DNA from: Straminergon stramineum
Lineage: Eukaryota > Streptophyta > Bryopsida > Hypnales > Calliergonaceae
Assembly: GCA_963920665.1 (NCBI GenBank)
Contig: OY987264.1
Coordinates: forward strand, 25,648,906-25,712,905
DNA length: 64,000 nt
Reading direction: 5' to 3'
The notes under the pieces were generated by a model. The model saw nothing but the letters and a program-made list of their open reading frames with translations. It did not search any database and was not told the DNA's origin. A program made the translations under genes and the position numbers. Of this stretch, positions 13,484 through 25,900 are shown piece after piece. Position 1 is the stretch's first letter. The number at the start of each line of letters is the position of its first letter.

Positions 13484-14500
13484 ACTTCTAGAGAAGTGGC
13501 CGTGAACGCTGCGCTAAGCTAATTCAGTGAGCTCTGGCGCACATTGTCACGAAGATTTTAAGTTAGCCAACGCTGTAGAGCGAAGACATCAAGACATTCG
13601 GGAAAAGCGATAAAGCACAAAGGGGGGTGGTTCATTTTCTACTCGGGGGGCTGCGTGACCGCTTCTTCGTCGGAGCCGCGCGGCGACGCCACGTCGCCAC
13701 AGGGTTCCTCGTCGCGTCGCTGTCGTGTCACCGGACTTCGTCCTCCTCATTGCAAACTAAGTTACCGCCAGCAAATTTTGCATGCATTTGTTGGTCACAT
13801 TCTGCGAGCATCCCCTGCCCACCCCAGTAGCTCGGTCTCAATCACCATTTTGGCGGTCCCGATTCAGTGGGAGTACTTTGAGACTTTAAAAGAAAAAATA
13901 CTTGCCTTCCACTAAATGAGGAATTTGAAATTTTGTTAGAAAGTTGAATTGGGAATCTTTTGAAAAAAATTTAAGAATTTTTTTTTTCCATTTTCATCCT
14001 TTAAATAATTATTAGGTGGAAGGATGTACAAGAGAATGAAAAAAATGAAATTATTAATAAATCTAACATGGGATTGAAACATGTCAATTGCAATAGCGAA
14101 AATGTTGTAAGAAACATCAAAATCCCATGCACATTATGTTTTCAAAAATTATGAAAATCGAGCCATTAAGAAACAAACCTCATAGTTATTTGGGGGGGGG
14201 GCACATCCAATGAGTGTCCACAAAATAAAAATTCTCATATCTTTTACATCACTCATTATAATGAAATGAAAAACATTCTTCATAGGTATGAATCTATTCT
14301 ACAAGAAGATATTTAGTTGTCCAAAAATTTTGGAAATAAAAAATATATATAAATCTTTAACCTCATACTTATTTCTTTTGCAAATTGGTTCATTGGAAAG
14401 CTAAAAGAATGTCCATTCTAAATAAAAGTTTCAAAAAAACACCATCAAGAATTGCATTCATAGGAGCCTCTTCCAAAATACAAAAATCCATTTTGATCAA
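13484..14500. other. Upstream region of the fibrillin gene, then AT-rich spacer
   Basis: The first roughly 350 bases are GC-richer and probably contain the fibrillin promoter and 5' untranslated region. Open frames there are GC-driven shadows without domains. A run of nine G lies at about 14192. After 13.9 kb the sequence is AT-rich with no gene recognised. Confidence 0.4.
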
Positions 14501-14509
14501 TGAAAGACT

Positions 14510-15380
14510 TCAAGGGTTAATTCATGACTTTCATGTCAATCTCAAAAAGAGATTGAAGATCTTCTCTTTCCATAATTATGCTCACATTAATTGGGCGCTC
14601 TACAATTATCCATTGAAACTTCAAGAAGGCATCCCAAGTTGTCTATGTTTGTTTATATATATTTAAAAAAATTATACTTAGAAATTCTCAACAAAAACTC
14701 TTCCATCAAGGGGCATTTTTTCTCTCATACAAGACCCTATAATAACTTTTGGCCAATTCTACTTTAATTCTAATCTTTGGAGATAATCAACCTATTCTAA
14801 CTAATCTTAAAGTCATCTAAAATCACCTTTTATGTAGAGACTTCTTCAATGCCTAATCTAGAATGCATTTGAATTCTAATCCACTTGTGTACGTTTTGAA
14901 TGATAACAAAGCATGGTTGTGTGCAATCTAATTGTGCATTGAATTGTCTTCTTCCTAAATAGAGGGTTAGGTCTCACCTTCACAAAAAGAGGGGATTTAA
15001 TACAAATGATCACTTCAAGTGGCATAAGTTTGAGTACGATATGCTTGTATTGCAAGCATATATGGGACCTAAACTTCTATTTAGGAAGAAGACAATTCAA
15101 TGTGATTAGATTACATGCACCCAAACCTTATAGTCATTCTATAAGAATTTAAATTGGATTAGAATTCAAATGCTTTCTATAATAAGTATTGCAAGAGATA
15201 CCACATAAAACTTGATTTTAGGTGACTTTACAATTAATTCTATTAACTTGGTAGAATTCTTTTGCTACAAATTAGAGAGTTTGATAGTATGTGATTTTGT
15301 GTCACCAATGATCAACATTGTTTGATCACACTGGAGAGAAATAAATTTCAACCTCTTTTTGAGGGACATAGTGAATAAAA
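14510..15380. repeat. Large foldback (inverted repeat), about 0.87 kb
   Basis: The two halves are reverse complements around a centre near 15020. The best arm is at 14938-14963 versus 15076-15101 (TTGAATTGTCTTCTTCC and its complement). Pairing continues outward through GCATTTGAATTC / GAATTCAAATGC at about 14866 and 15165, AAAGTCATCTAAAATCAC near 14810 and 15230, and even peptide-level LKKRLK on both arms at about 14545 and 15345. The outer arms are diverged. This fits a foldback or long-TIR MITE, and would form an RNA hairpin if transcribed. No target duplication was identified. Confidence 0.7.
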
Positions 15381-15499
15381 TCCAAGTCAAGGGATAGGTC
15401 AAATTTCTAAAATTATAAAGAAGTATTATAAAATATAATTTAGAAGTAATCAATATTTTAATGGTGAATTTCAAATAAAAATTGTAAATATGAAACATG

Positions 15500-16591
15500 G
15501 ATCATACCTTTAAAATTCTTCTAACCAATATAATTTGTATCGATAAAAATTTTAATTGAAAATTGAAAATTCCTTCTAAATTATTTATAAATCACCTTGA
15601 TTATAACTTCCAATATAAACATTTTTGGTATTCGATTCAAATTAAGAAAATGAAGCCTAATAAGATCTCTTTACATTTCACATAGAAATTTTGAAAAATT
15701 AAAAATTGAAAGAATCATTGCAATTGCAAGCTCTACATGTTAGAATCCAAATAATGTAATATTGTTTGTTTTTCATTCATATTTTTTTCTTTTAAAATGG
15801 TTCTTGAAATTCAATTTCAACATTATGTTTCTCATTCTAACCTTTGTTTATGGTAAAAATACCAGATTATTCTAATATATTGTAATTGATATAATTTTAT
15901 TTCCACTTTAGGTTGAAAATCACAAAAATTGAATTAAATATCTAAATTTGTGAATAAAAAATATACACAGAATGTACATTCTTTCTCTTACAAAAATATG
16001 AAAATTTAATATATTAATTATTCAAATGGATAAAATTATTTTGATACTGCATTTTCACATGACAATTTTATATAGGGTATTTTGGAGTTAAAATATAAAA
16101 TATAAAATGAAATTTTTTTATCATAATTTCCATTGCACCTTATATGTCATTAGGAAACTTGAAATTAGTCGGATGATTTTTGTTATTTTTACTCATATAG
16201 TGCCACTATTGCTATAGAAATTATAACAATGACAATTTTTTATAGTGACAGAAAATTCATAGTTTCATACAATAAAAATATAGAATTGATATTTGAGTAT
16301 AATTTTGTAGTCTAATGGATTTAGTCCTTTATGGGTTAGCAATGGTCAAACATCATGTCTTAGCAATGGATTTAGTCCCTCGTGGGTTAAGGTGGGTCTA
16401 GTGTTAAATATAGGGCCCCTTATGTTTAAAATGAAATTTTTTGTAAAGTATTATTTAAATATCAGAATAATATGAAACAACTTGGGTTTGTGGATGTCCT
16501 AATTAATCCAATTTTTTGTTCATTTGAGCAATGAGATAGTTGAGATAGTTGGACCAGATGCTTTTAGGTGCTCAATTGCTCATCTATTGCA
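15500..16591. other. AT-rich intergenic DNA
   Basis: No gene was recognised. A short local duplication of GGATTTAGTCC with a following GGGTTA motif occurs near 16316 and 16366. Confidence 0.4.
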
Positions 16592-18481
16592 TTAACCCTT
16601 AAAAGACCAAGTTGTGTTTTCTTCGCAATATAGCGATTTTGGGCAACTCACTACAAATGGAGTTTTTGTTTTGTCTTTCTTTAACCCCTAAAGCAACAAA
16701 TGGTGTTTTTTGGCAACATAGCAATTTCGGGCAGCTCACTACGGATGGAATTTTGATTTTTTTTCTTTGAAATTTTCACACAACATTTTCCCGAGGAGTA
16801 GCTTTAAGACCCAACAATTTTCATAACTTTTGAATACATGGTTAAAAAGTTATTGTATAATATGTTGTTTACATTGCTCGGCGGGCAGTCCGGGTAGCAA
16901 AAAAAACTTCTTGAAAAATCACTTTTTAAAAAACTAAAAATTTGAAATTGGTTTTCTACATTTTTATATACATGAAAAGCTTTGAATCATTCCATTTTGA
17001 TTTGTGAGATGAAAGTTATGAAGAGTTTTAGTTGTGGGTAGTTTGTGGGTAGTAATGGAATCTCTACTCTAAAATAAACTTTGAAGACCTTTATTTCACT
17101 CAATTTTTAATATTTTTGGAAAAAAATAAAAACTTGAGGTGTAGATTGTTTATTACAACAATTTCACCATTGGGATTTTCATTTTTCAATTCCATAAATA
17201 AATTATTAACACTTTAGTATTATGAATCATTCTCTACTACTATCTACTTACTATTTTTTTCCTATATGTTGTACAATTCCAAATGATCTAAAATTTTTCA
17301 AACATGTAGCCAACATGACTTGAAGAATGAATCCAAAGAGTTACAACCATTTTGGACATTTTTTCATAATGATTTGACCTTGTGGAGTGCATCTGCCCGG
17401 ATTTTTGCAGGGCCAAAAAATGGCTTTTTGTCACTTCAAATGCTAATATCTTGCAATCCAAACGGTGGAAATTTCTGAAATTTTTTCCACATCTTCCTAA
17501 ACGAGATTACTAAAAGATCCTACGGTTACATTTTTCCAAAAATTTATTTTTTCTAAAATTTGGTACTTGTATTGGAGATGACAGTTTTGGAGCGTTTTTA
17601 GTGAAAACATAGTCAAAAACCTTTAGGGGTTAAAATTTTCACACAACATGGGGATGAGGTTTTCTATAAAGACCAAAAAATTTTATAACTTTTGACTATG
17701 TGGTTAAAAAGTTATTGTATAATATGTAGTTTTTTTTTCTTGGGCGAGTAGTCTGGGCAAATAAAAAATCACTTATTTGAGGAACATAAATTTGAAATTG
17801 GTTTTCTAGATTTATATATACGTAGAAATCTTTGAATCACTCCATTTTGATCAATGAGATGAAAGTTATGAGGAGTTTTAGTTTGTGGGCAATTTTGGAT
17901 TTCCTAGTCTAAAATAAACATTGAAGTTGTTTATTTAACTCAATTTTCAATATTTTTGAGAAAAAATAAAATCATTGGATGTAAATTATTTATTTCAACA
18001 TTACCCCCACTGGGATTGGCATTTTTCAATTCCATAACTAAATTCTTAACAATTTAGTATTTTGAGTCATTCTCTACTTCTTTCTATTTACTATTATTTT
18101 TCCTATATGTTGTACAATTCCAAATGATTTGAAATTTTTCATGCATATGGTCAATATAGTCAACTTGCCTTGAAGAATGAATCTAAAGAAACAACAACAA
18201 CATGGATATTTTTTCATACAAATGTGCCCCTATGAAGTTCAGTTGCTCAGTTTTTTGTAGGGTCAAAGAAAGGATTTTGGTCAATTTGATTGCTAAAATC
18301 TTGCAATCTTCATGGTGGAAATTTCTGAAATTTTTTTCACATCTTTTCAAACTAAAGTACTACAAGATCCTATAGTTTTATATGTCCGAAAATGTTTTTT
18401 TTTCTAAAATTTGATACTTGTATTAGAAATGGTTTTGGAGCGTTTTTGGTGAAAACATTATCATGGAACTTTAGGGGTTAA
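16592..18481. mobile_element. TTAA-flanked element, copy C outer, interrupted
   Basis: TTAA followed by CCCTTAAAAGACCAAG opens the outer copy. Its sequence runs to 16680, is broken by copy C inner, and resumes at 17634 to end GGAACTTTAGGGG plus TTAA at 18481. Removing the inner copy gives a contiguous element of about 933 bp, the usual length of this family. No protein-coding frame is present. Confidence 0.85.
16681..17633. mobile_element. TTAA-flanked element, copy C inner (945 bp), nested in copy C outer
   Basis: TTAA followed by CCCCTAAAGCAAC begins the inner copy and CCTTTAGGGG followed by TTAA ends it. The outer element reads TCTTTCT before and AATTTTCACACAAC after. The paralogous stretch in the inner copy itself reads CTTTGAAATTTTCACACAAC without interruption. 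The empty site is therefore ...CTTTAAAATTTTC..., so a single TTAA was duplicated on insertion. Confidence 0.88.
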
Positions 18482-19016
18482 ATACACATTGTCACATGAT
18501 TTGTCATGACTTGTTGTCACAAATATGATCACAATTTCATCAAGAATATTTCATCATCTCATCCCCAATGTTCTTCATCCAATTCATATTCTCCTAAGTT
18601 CAATGTTACAATGGAATACGTCTACGCTATGGTAGGCACCCCCCCCAAATGGCACTTGACCTTAAACCGCCATCTTCAGACTGTGTACATTTCCAAAATC
18701 AATTATGTACCTATGTGGAAGAAATGCTTTTAGAAACAAACTTTGACCCTCCATAACTTTTGCATATTGTATCCAAATGATGTGTTCTTTGGTGCATTAC
18801 AACCTCCTTTCAGTTGCCAACAAGACAATATGAAATTCAAAACAGACTAATAATAGTAACTAATAGTAAATAGACACAGTACCAATTTGTGGCACTTTTG
18901 GGTGTACCCACCTTAGTACCTTATAATTGCATTTCAGCTTAGTGCCCAAAGCGGTTCATTAGAGAGGGTTGAGTATCGTTGAGCGCAGCCGACCAGGAGA
19001 CGGCGTCCAAAATCAG
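18482..19016 (+). promoter_or_regulatory. Putative upstream region and 5' leader exon of the amidase gene
   Basis: Base composition rises from about 18930. A CCAAAATCAG|GTAAGT donor at 19016/19017 has no open frame before it that continues into the amidase. A TTAG acceptor at 19677 lies just before the ATG at 19681. A 5'-UTR intron of about 660 bp (19017-19677) is therefore plausible. No TATA box was assigned. Confidence 0.35.
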
Positions 19017-19680
19017 GTAAGTTTGAGCCCTGGTCGCTGGAACAGAAGATCGTCGTGGTGGACCATCGTCGGTATCGTTTGTCCCCGCACCTGGTACGCT
19101 TCTTTTATACTTTGTGCAATTTGATGAGTTCCAGTATCTGCGCTGTGGTGGAAGAATTGATTATGTATTTCACTTTTTTGGAAGAGGAGGCGTTTTTGAA
19201 GTTGAGATTGGGGTTTCTGAATGCTCTAGAATGTGGAAACAGGAGTCGAGTTCTGTGATTGAGACAGGGATAAGTTTGAGCTTTAGGTTTGATTTTGATA
19301 CATTCTCGTAGAATATTCATCTTCGGAATTACCAATTCAGCCATACGTTGCTTCTGGTAAGGTTGTTCTGTTTTGGTATTCCAATTGCAGGGGTAACGAC
19401 TTATACGAGGATTGCAGTTGTGGCAGTCCATTTCCACATCGCCTGCGATTGTGTTTAATGTTTCGAAGACCGATTTAGCAAGACTGTTTATTGAGACTTG
19501 TCTATGCGACTTGAGGTCACGTGGCGATTTCTACGAATTCAATTTGTAAGGAGACGCTGATTGATGGCCGATTAACGCATACTCTACCGGGTTGTCGACC
19601 TGAGCTTGTGTCTTTGAGTTTTCTGGAGATACGGAGGACAGCAACCTGAGTCCATCATAGCAAAAATCGACTGTTAGACA

Positions 19681-22600
19681 ATGGCCGAATCAGGTGTTGA
19701 AACAGGGAAGGATGGAACAGTACCAAGAAGCTTGTAAGTTCCGCACTCAGCTGCAGCACCTTCTTTCTCTGGAAATTTCCAAATGTATCAATCTTTTGTG
19801 ATGTTACGCTTTAAGTGACGGATATGCATCATCTTACCGTCTGTTGAACTCTTCGTTTGCTCGCGGTTTGTTCTACCATAATAAGTCTATCGCTAGTGTG
19901 TTTCAGGGAAGGGGATGAAGTCCAACGTGCGGTTACAGCTCCAGGAAATCTTTTATTTCCATTCAAAGATGCCTTCGGGGCGTTTATGTCCTTCTTCAGG
20001 CTGCTGCCCCAGGAAAACCTATTTGCCTCGGCTACTCTTGCTGGCTTGACTTTTGCCGTGAAAGACATGTAGGAGTCCGCACCTCCAACTTCAGATTGTT
20101 TTGCTGTGAGATGGTGAAGAGTAGTTGTTTTTGGATGTCATTATGCTTGGAATACTTATGCGTGTTTGACAGTTTTGATGTGGAGGGACTTGTTACTGGC
20201 TTCGGCTCCCCGGATTGGGCAAGAACCCATGAACCTGCCAAACGAACTGCACCAGTAATTCAAGCTTTGCTGAATGCAGGTGCTACATGCACGGGGAAAG
20301 TCTACATGGATGAGATGGCATACAGGTAAAACTCAAGGATTATGAAGATACTGCTTGTCTTTTGCATTGGGATAATCAGCTCCCATTAGTCCAGCCAGCT
20401 AGCAAAATATTCGACTGTCGATATACACTTGTTGGTCACATGGAATTTTAAAGTTTTTAATAGCTTTAAAGGTGACATGATCCTAGACGGGGCGTTCTAT
20501 TTTGATTCATGGGGACGAAAAATCATGTACTTAGGCATCTAAGCAAAGAAGCCGTGGAGTTTTGCACCAATTTCACAATCGTGTTACCATCTTCTTGTTT
20601 GGTTCTTCCATCTTCTCATCTAAGTGTGGTTTGTTTTCATTCTATTCGAAGCATTCTTGGACAGAACGCACATTATGGAACACCGACGAACCCAGCCGAT
20701 CATACCCGGATGCCCGGAGGATCATCGAGTGGATCTGGCGTTGTTGTTGCCGCAAAGTTGGTTGATTTTTCGCTTGGTGAGTACATAGCCGTTGGACACC
20801 ATGCTATAAGCTAATTGAATTTGGCATTATTCGTGCCAATGTTGCAGATGTGCGGAAGGGACCTTATTTTCTGGGTTCAAAGGACCTAGAGTTTTAAGCT
20901 CTAAAGACTGCAATCCCTCTTATGGAATTTTTGGCTTTCAACAGGGACCGACACTGGTGGAAGTGTCAGGGTTCCAGCCTCCTTTTGTGGCGTTCTTGGA
21001 TTTCGCCCTTCCCATGGAGGCGTTTCGGCAGTTGGTGTGACTCCAATGGCACAAAGCTTGGATACCGTTGGTATTGACCTCCCTCCCCTTCTATGATCGT
21101 CATTTCAAATGATATAGCATCGCGAACTTTGATCAGATCGATTAGAGTCCCCGCACTTAACCAGCTCTCACTAAGTTCGACGGCAAAAGCACAGTTATAC
21201 GGTGTGACTAAAAGTTTCATAGTTTCATCATACTAAAGTGTAAGCATGCATCCTCTTTCTCGAGATTACTGCGTTGTTGTGGACGCGAAGGTGAACATAT
21301 GGAACAATTTCTCTAGTATAATTTTTTATCCAATTGAGAATTCTTCTAGTTTCATAGCGATTTCCGCCCTCCCACACTATTTCCGTCAGACAATAACTTA
21401 CCTTCGTAACGTGCAGGTTGGTTTGCAAGGGACGTTTCAATCCTTTGCAAAGTGGGTCAGGTTCTCCTGCATACTGTAGCTCCACAAGATCCGAGGCCAG
21501 GAAAGCGTTTTTTAATTGCTGATGATTGCTTCAACATGTCAACTCATGCCAATGATAGAAGACTGGGCATCATTTCTAGGTCGATCACAGCATTATATGG
21601 AGGTATAGGTTCCTACGGCTTTGTTATTTGACTTGTTTATTTCGCATTAACTATTGGAAATACGCACCAGGGCTGTGAGATTTTACGACCCAAATTATGC
21701 TTTCTTTAATTGTCTATTTCCTGGTTTCAGCAGTTAATGATCTCTCAGTTGTGATTATGATGCTGACAACGTTTTTGAACCTGAACAGGTCAAGCCTGGC
21801 AACATGTGAACATTGGGCAGTATCTAGCACTAAATGTCTTTTCGTTGAAAGAATTTACAGAGAAGATGGGTGGAAACAATGAACTTGGGACATTGGAGTT
21901 ACTTGACGATGTCAACACACAACTTGTTAGGTAATGGGGCTACTGGATCTCAAGCGAACCGATACGGAATGTACTGATTAATGAGTTTCAAGGTTCAATT
22001 TCAAACATTACTAGTTTATTATGCAGATGGGAGTTCAAGATGAACTACGAAGAATGGGTCACTGCCGAAATGCCCAATCTGGGAGACGAGACGGCCATCC
22101 GTGTTAACAGTGCGATGAACACATCCCCGCAATTGATGACTCTAACTTTGCAAGTAAAGGAAGAGACCAGACATGCCATCAACGAACTTTTGAAGGTAAC
22201 TCTTTTCGCGCTACTGTAAACTTTTGAAGGAAGTTGTGAGAAGTTATTGAAGTTGTGAAGTAGGGCGTTGACGTAGTATTCAGTTTTAGGATCAATGATC
22301 TGCAGTGCACTCACGGATGTGTTGTGGACTATTAACCAGGACGATGTTATACTCGTAATGCCAACAGTTCCGGGGCCTCCACCAAAACTAAATGCTGAAG
22401 GAGAGGCACTTCAGCGATTTAGTGCTAGTGCATTCGCTCTGCTAAATGTTTCTGGTCTGGCTAGTTGTTGCCAGGTATAGTTCCTGCATTTGGAGTGGAG
22501 TAATCCTTTCTGTCTGAATGGTGTGATAAAATGCTGATGTCGTTGTCAAGTGCCACAAGTAAACGTTCGAAAATGTGTCTCTATAGTAACTGTCTACGTG

Positions 22601-22837
22601 AAGTTTGTTAGGAAATATCTTACCGAATCCACACTGTCTACTTAGCACGGTCTAATGTGGTTGGGTGGCTTGGTGCAGGTGAGCATTCCAACAGGTCTGA
22701 TAGACTCTGGGCCCGTGGCAGTTTCTCTTCTTGCGAAACAGGGATCAGACCACCTACTGCTGCACACTACATCAGCATTATACCCCACCATCCAGACAGA
22801 AACTAATGCTGAAAGCATTACAGCACATGACACCTGA
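19681..22837 (+). CDS. AMI1: Amidase-signature hydrolase, AMI1-like (indole-3-acetamide hydrolase type)
   Basis: Ten exons: 19681-19733, 19907-20068, 20173-20325, 20652-20776, 20945-21070, 21417-21602, 21789-21930, 22027-22195, 22340-22474 and 22679-22837. All introns are GT-AG, all phases match, and the protein has 469 residues. The amidase signature is complete: LTFAVKDIFDVEG holds the catalytic Lys (residue 70), GGSSSGSG holds the cis-Ser (147), and [11 protein letters not shown] holds the nucleophile Ser (171). The Lys-to-Ser spacings (77 and 24) equal those I know for Arabidopsis AMI1 (36/113/137). [10 protein letters not shown] and CQVSIPTGL lie near the C terminus. No TPR repeats follow, which separates it from the Toc64/OEP64 branch. 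AMI1 converts indole-3-acetamide to auxin in the cytosol. That substrate is inferred here, and other acylamides remain possible. The N terminus is about 34 residues longer than Arabidopsis AMI1. Confidence 0.93.
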
Positions 22838-22911
22838 TGCGCTCCAGAATTTTCACCAGGGATGTATGGTTCTGGTTAGCTTCATAATAGTCAATAGATA
22901 CATCAATAGCA

Positions 22912-22917
22912 AATAAA
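22912..22917 (+). terminator. Candidate polyadenylation signal of the amidase gene
   Basis: AATAAA occurs 75 bases after the stop codon, in AT-rich context and at a plausible distance. It is supported by position only. Confidence 0.45.
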
Positions 22918-22919
22918 AT

Positions 22920-25900
22920 TTAGGGTTTGAACAACGCTAGAAATCTTTGTTATGGGTTACATTATGTAAATGCTAGCATGGGTTTTTTGTGAATACGGCA
23001 GGATACTTCTAAAATGGATGACATCTTGTATCAATGTATACTAAATTTGTGCCTTTGAATGGACTTTGTGGTTAAGATCCATTGCTATTCTAGGGGTTCA
23101 AATTTTATGAATTACATTTTCTAAATATAGGAAAAAATTCAACTTTATCCTACATTTGACTTTGATGTGAGGCTATTTACCTTCATTATTGCATTTAAGA
23201 TGACTGTATTTTTACATAAAAAGCTACGAGAGTGTATTTCCAATACTTTATTTTTTTTTTTAAATTCATTCATTCAGTTTTTAAAATGGGTTTATCTTAC
23301 ATATAATATTTAAGTGTTCAAATTTTTCCAACTATTGCCCTTCTTTACAAATTTTTCCTTACCTCTACTACACTGCATATATAGGCTAGGGATACTCTAT
23401 GAAACCAACAACAATCAATTCAATTCAAGTGTCATTGACCAAGTGACAATTTTTAATAACGAATTTATCATTGAACACTTTAGAATCCCCATTAAATTAG
23501 TTGTGAACATCCCATTCAATATGATTGAGTTTGTTTAATACATATAACTTCAAAGATTGAAGTTAAATGAACTATAAACTCTATCAGTCTATCCTTGTAT
23601 TGTACAATTTTGGGGGCATTGAATTTACTAAGGTAAACATCCCTAATTGTGCAATGTGACAATTTTTGCTATTTGTAGTCAATGTTTTACATTTGCACTT
23701 AATTTTTTTGATATATACACTATTAGTATTGTGGCACAATTTTTGTCAACCACCCTTTATTGTTAATTTTCTTGATTGTGTCCATTTTATCATCCACATT
23801 AAATTATTTGTCCATATCTATACTCATAGTACTATGAAAAATTTGCACAACCCTAATTTGTTTAGACTAACTTATTAATAAAAATTCCTACTACATGATG
23901 TTTTTATGTAGCCTAATTTATATATAATAGAGTATGTACAATTTCATGGACCCTATTGTAGCCCTACATATTATATAAAATTTTCCCCCTTCGAATTAAA
24001 TGAACCCTATCTTTGAACTCAAGTAGTTTTCTAAAACTCAAAAGTAATCTCCCCAGGAATTGAAGTTTGTTTATAATCTAAAAATCCAAAAAACAAGTAA
24101 GGGGAGTCCATTATGGAATTCAACTAGTCCATCAAGGAGAGAGTACAATCAACCAATCTAGCCTAAACTCCCTAAAGGCCTATCAGATGTTTTGCGCAAG
24201 ATTGGGTCAGTCAAGGTGCTGTCTTGGGGTTGCAAGATGTTTTTCGAGTTGACTTGCTGCTAGACGTCTAGCTTAGTTTGAGGTTTTTGGATTCTAGCCA
24301 ATGGCTTTGAGGTTTAGGGTCTAGCCAAGAAATGGCAAAGTTGCTTGAGTGTTATGTTTCATCAAGTAATGTAGGCATCCAAAATATATGTGACTCACAT
24401 ATCTCTCTATTTTCTTAGTATTCCAATTTTTAAGTTTAACATGATTTCACCATGAGTTTTCTTCAACCATTGTTTCTAAGTCCATTCTGTATACTTGGGC
24501 ATCAATGCTAGGATCATTCATCTCTCATTACTCAAATTGAATTTGTTTATTTTATGTGTAGCTAATGGTTATGATGTAAGTTGAAGAATATTTTGCATTG
24601 TTTCTCTCAAAAGTTGTTGGTGCCTCCTAGTTTGTTTGTCCCTTTGTTGAATTCTCAACCATGAAGTACTTTTCCCTCATGTCATCATAGAATTGAAAGG
24701 ATCTATTGAAAATTATAAGATCACGTAATGATCTTCCAATGCTAGTATAACTTATTATCTTTGTAATGAAAAAACCATTGAGAAGACTAAGATTAATGGG
24801 AAAGGCAGTGCATACTCTTGCCAAACTAGTCATTGTATTGATCGTAGTCTCCCAATCTTAGCAACCATATATTAGAAACATTCCAAAACCTTCTAAATAT
24901 CCTAATAGTTTTCTAGCATCTTTTAGAAGCTTCAATAATCTTTTGAAAGCTTCCATAGAGCTCCGAAAAAATCTCTTAGATGGCAGTATGTATAGAAGTT
25001 GATTGAGGTTGATGTAGTCCTCAATCTCAACAACACATCTCTTGGATCATAGCTCTTAGTTTTAGCTCTAGTGTTGTACTTCTCAAACTCTAATATCTAG
25101 ACTTGTTATCTGGAACTCCTCTGACCTTGTCTTATATCCCTTGTTGTCAAGAACTCATCTTGTTTTGCCTTGTATCTCATGCATCTATTACACCACATGT
25201 GTGTAAAGATGACAATGACTATGAGCACAAAGAAGCTTGAAAGTTGCAGTTGGTTTTGTGGAGATTAAAGCCTGAAACAAATATAATTAAGCCTCAAATG
25301 TGGTTGTTGACAGTTTAATTTCTAATTAAGCCAAGTTTCTTCTCCTTCTAGTAGGTTTGGTAATTGCAATGCTAGCCTCCTAAAGTGGCCTACAATGACC
25401 TATAAAATTGCCCAACTGGTAATCCAAAACTACCTCTCTTGTTTCCACTACATTCACCAAGAAGAATGGCCGAATTAAGGGATGTTGGGGCACTAGCTTA
25501 TTCACCCAATTTATGCTCTTTCCAAACCCTCGTTTAGGTAGCACCAAATGGGAAGTAATAGAATTGGATGCCCCAACTTTACCCTATCTAACAATTTAAA
25601 TATTTGGCTCTCCATCAACATTTAGAATGTAGATGCAAGCTATGAATACAATCTAGATTGAAACAAGTTGCTCCTAATACTCAAATTGTTAGGGAAAAAA
25701 GATGCCATCTATGAATTCCATATCATACATTTGGCTAATTGTACTAATTTTTTTAACATATTTTTCCTTTGAATGTATATCCACTATCGCTAAAAGAGTG
25801 AAAGGTGAAATATGACAATAATTCACAAATTAATAAATTGATGCAATTAATATACATAATAAATTATTGATTTGTTTTCCTATAAACAATATTTAAAGGT

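Noticed and set aside
24180..25560. Possible LTR retrotransposon remnant
   Set aside because: Composition is suggestive, but no LTR pair, primer-binding site, or protease/integrase/RT motif could be found.
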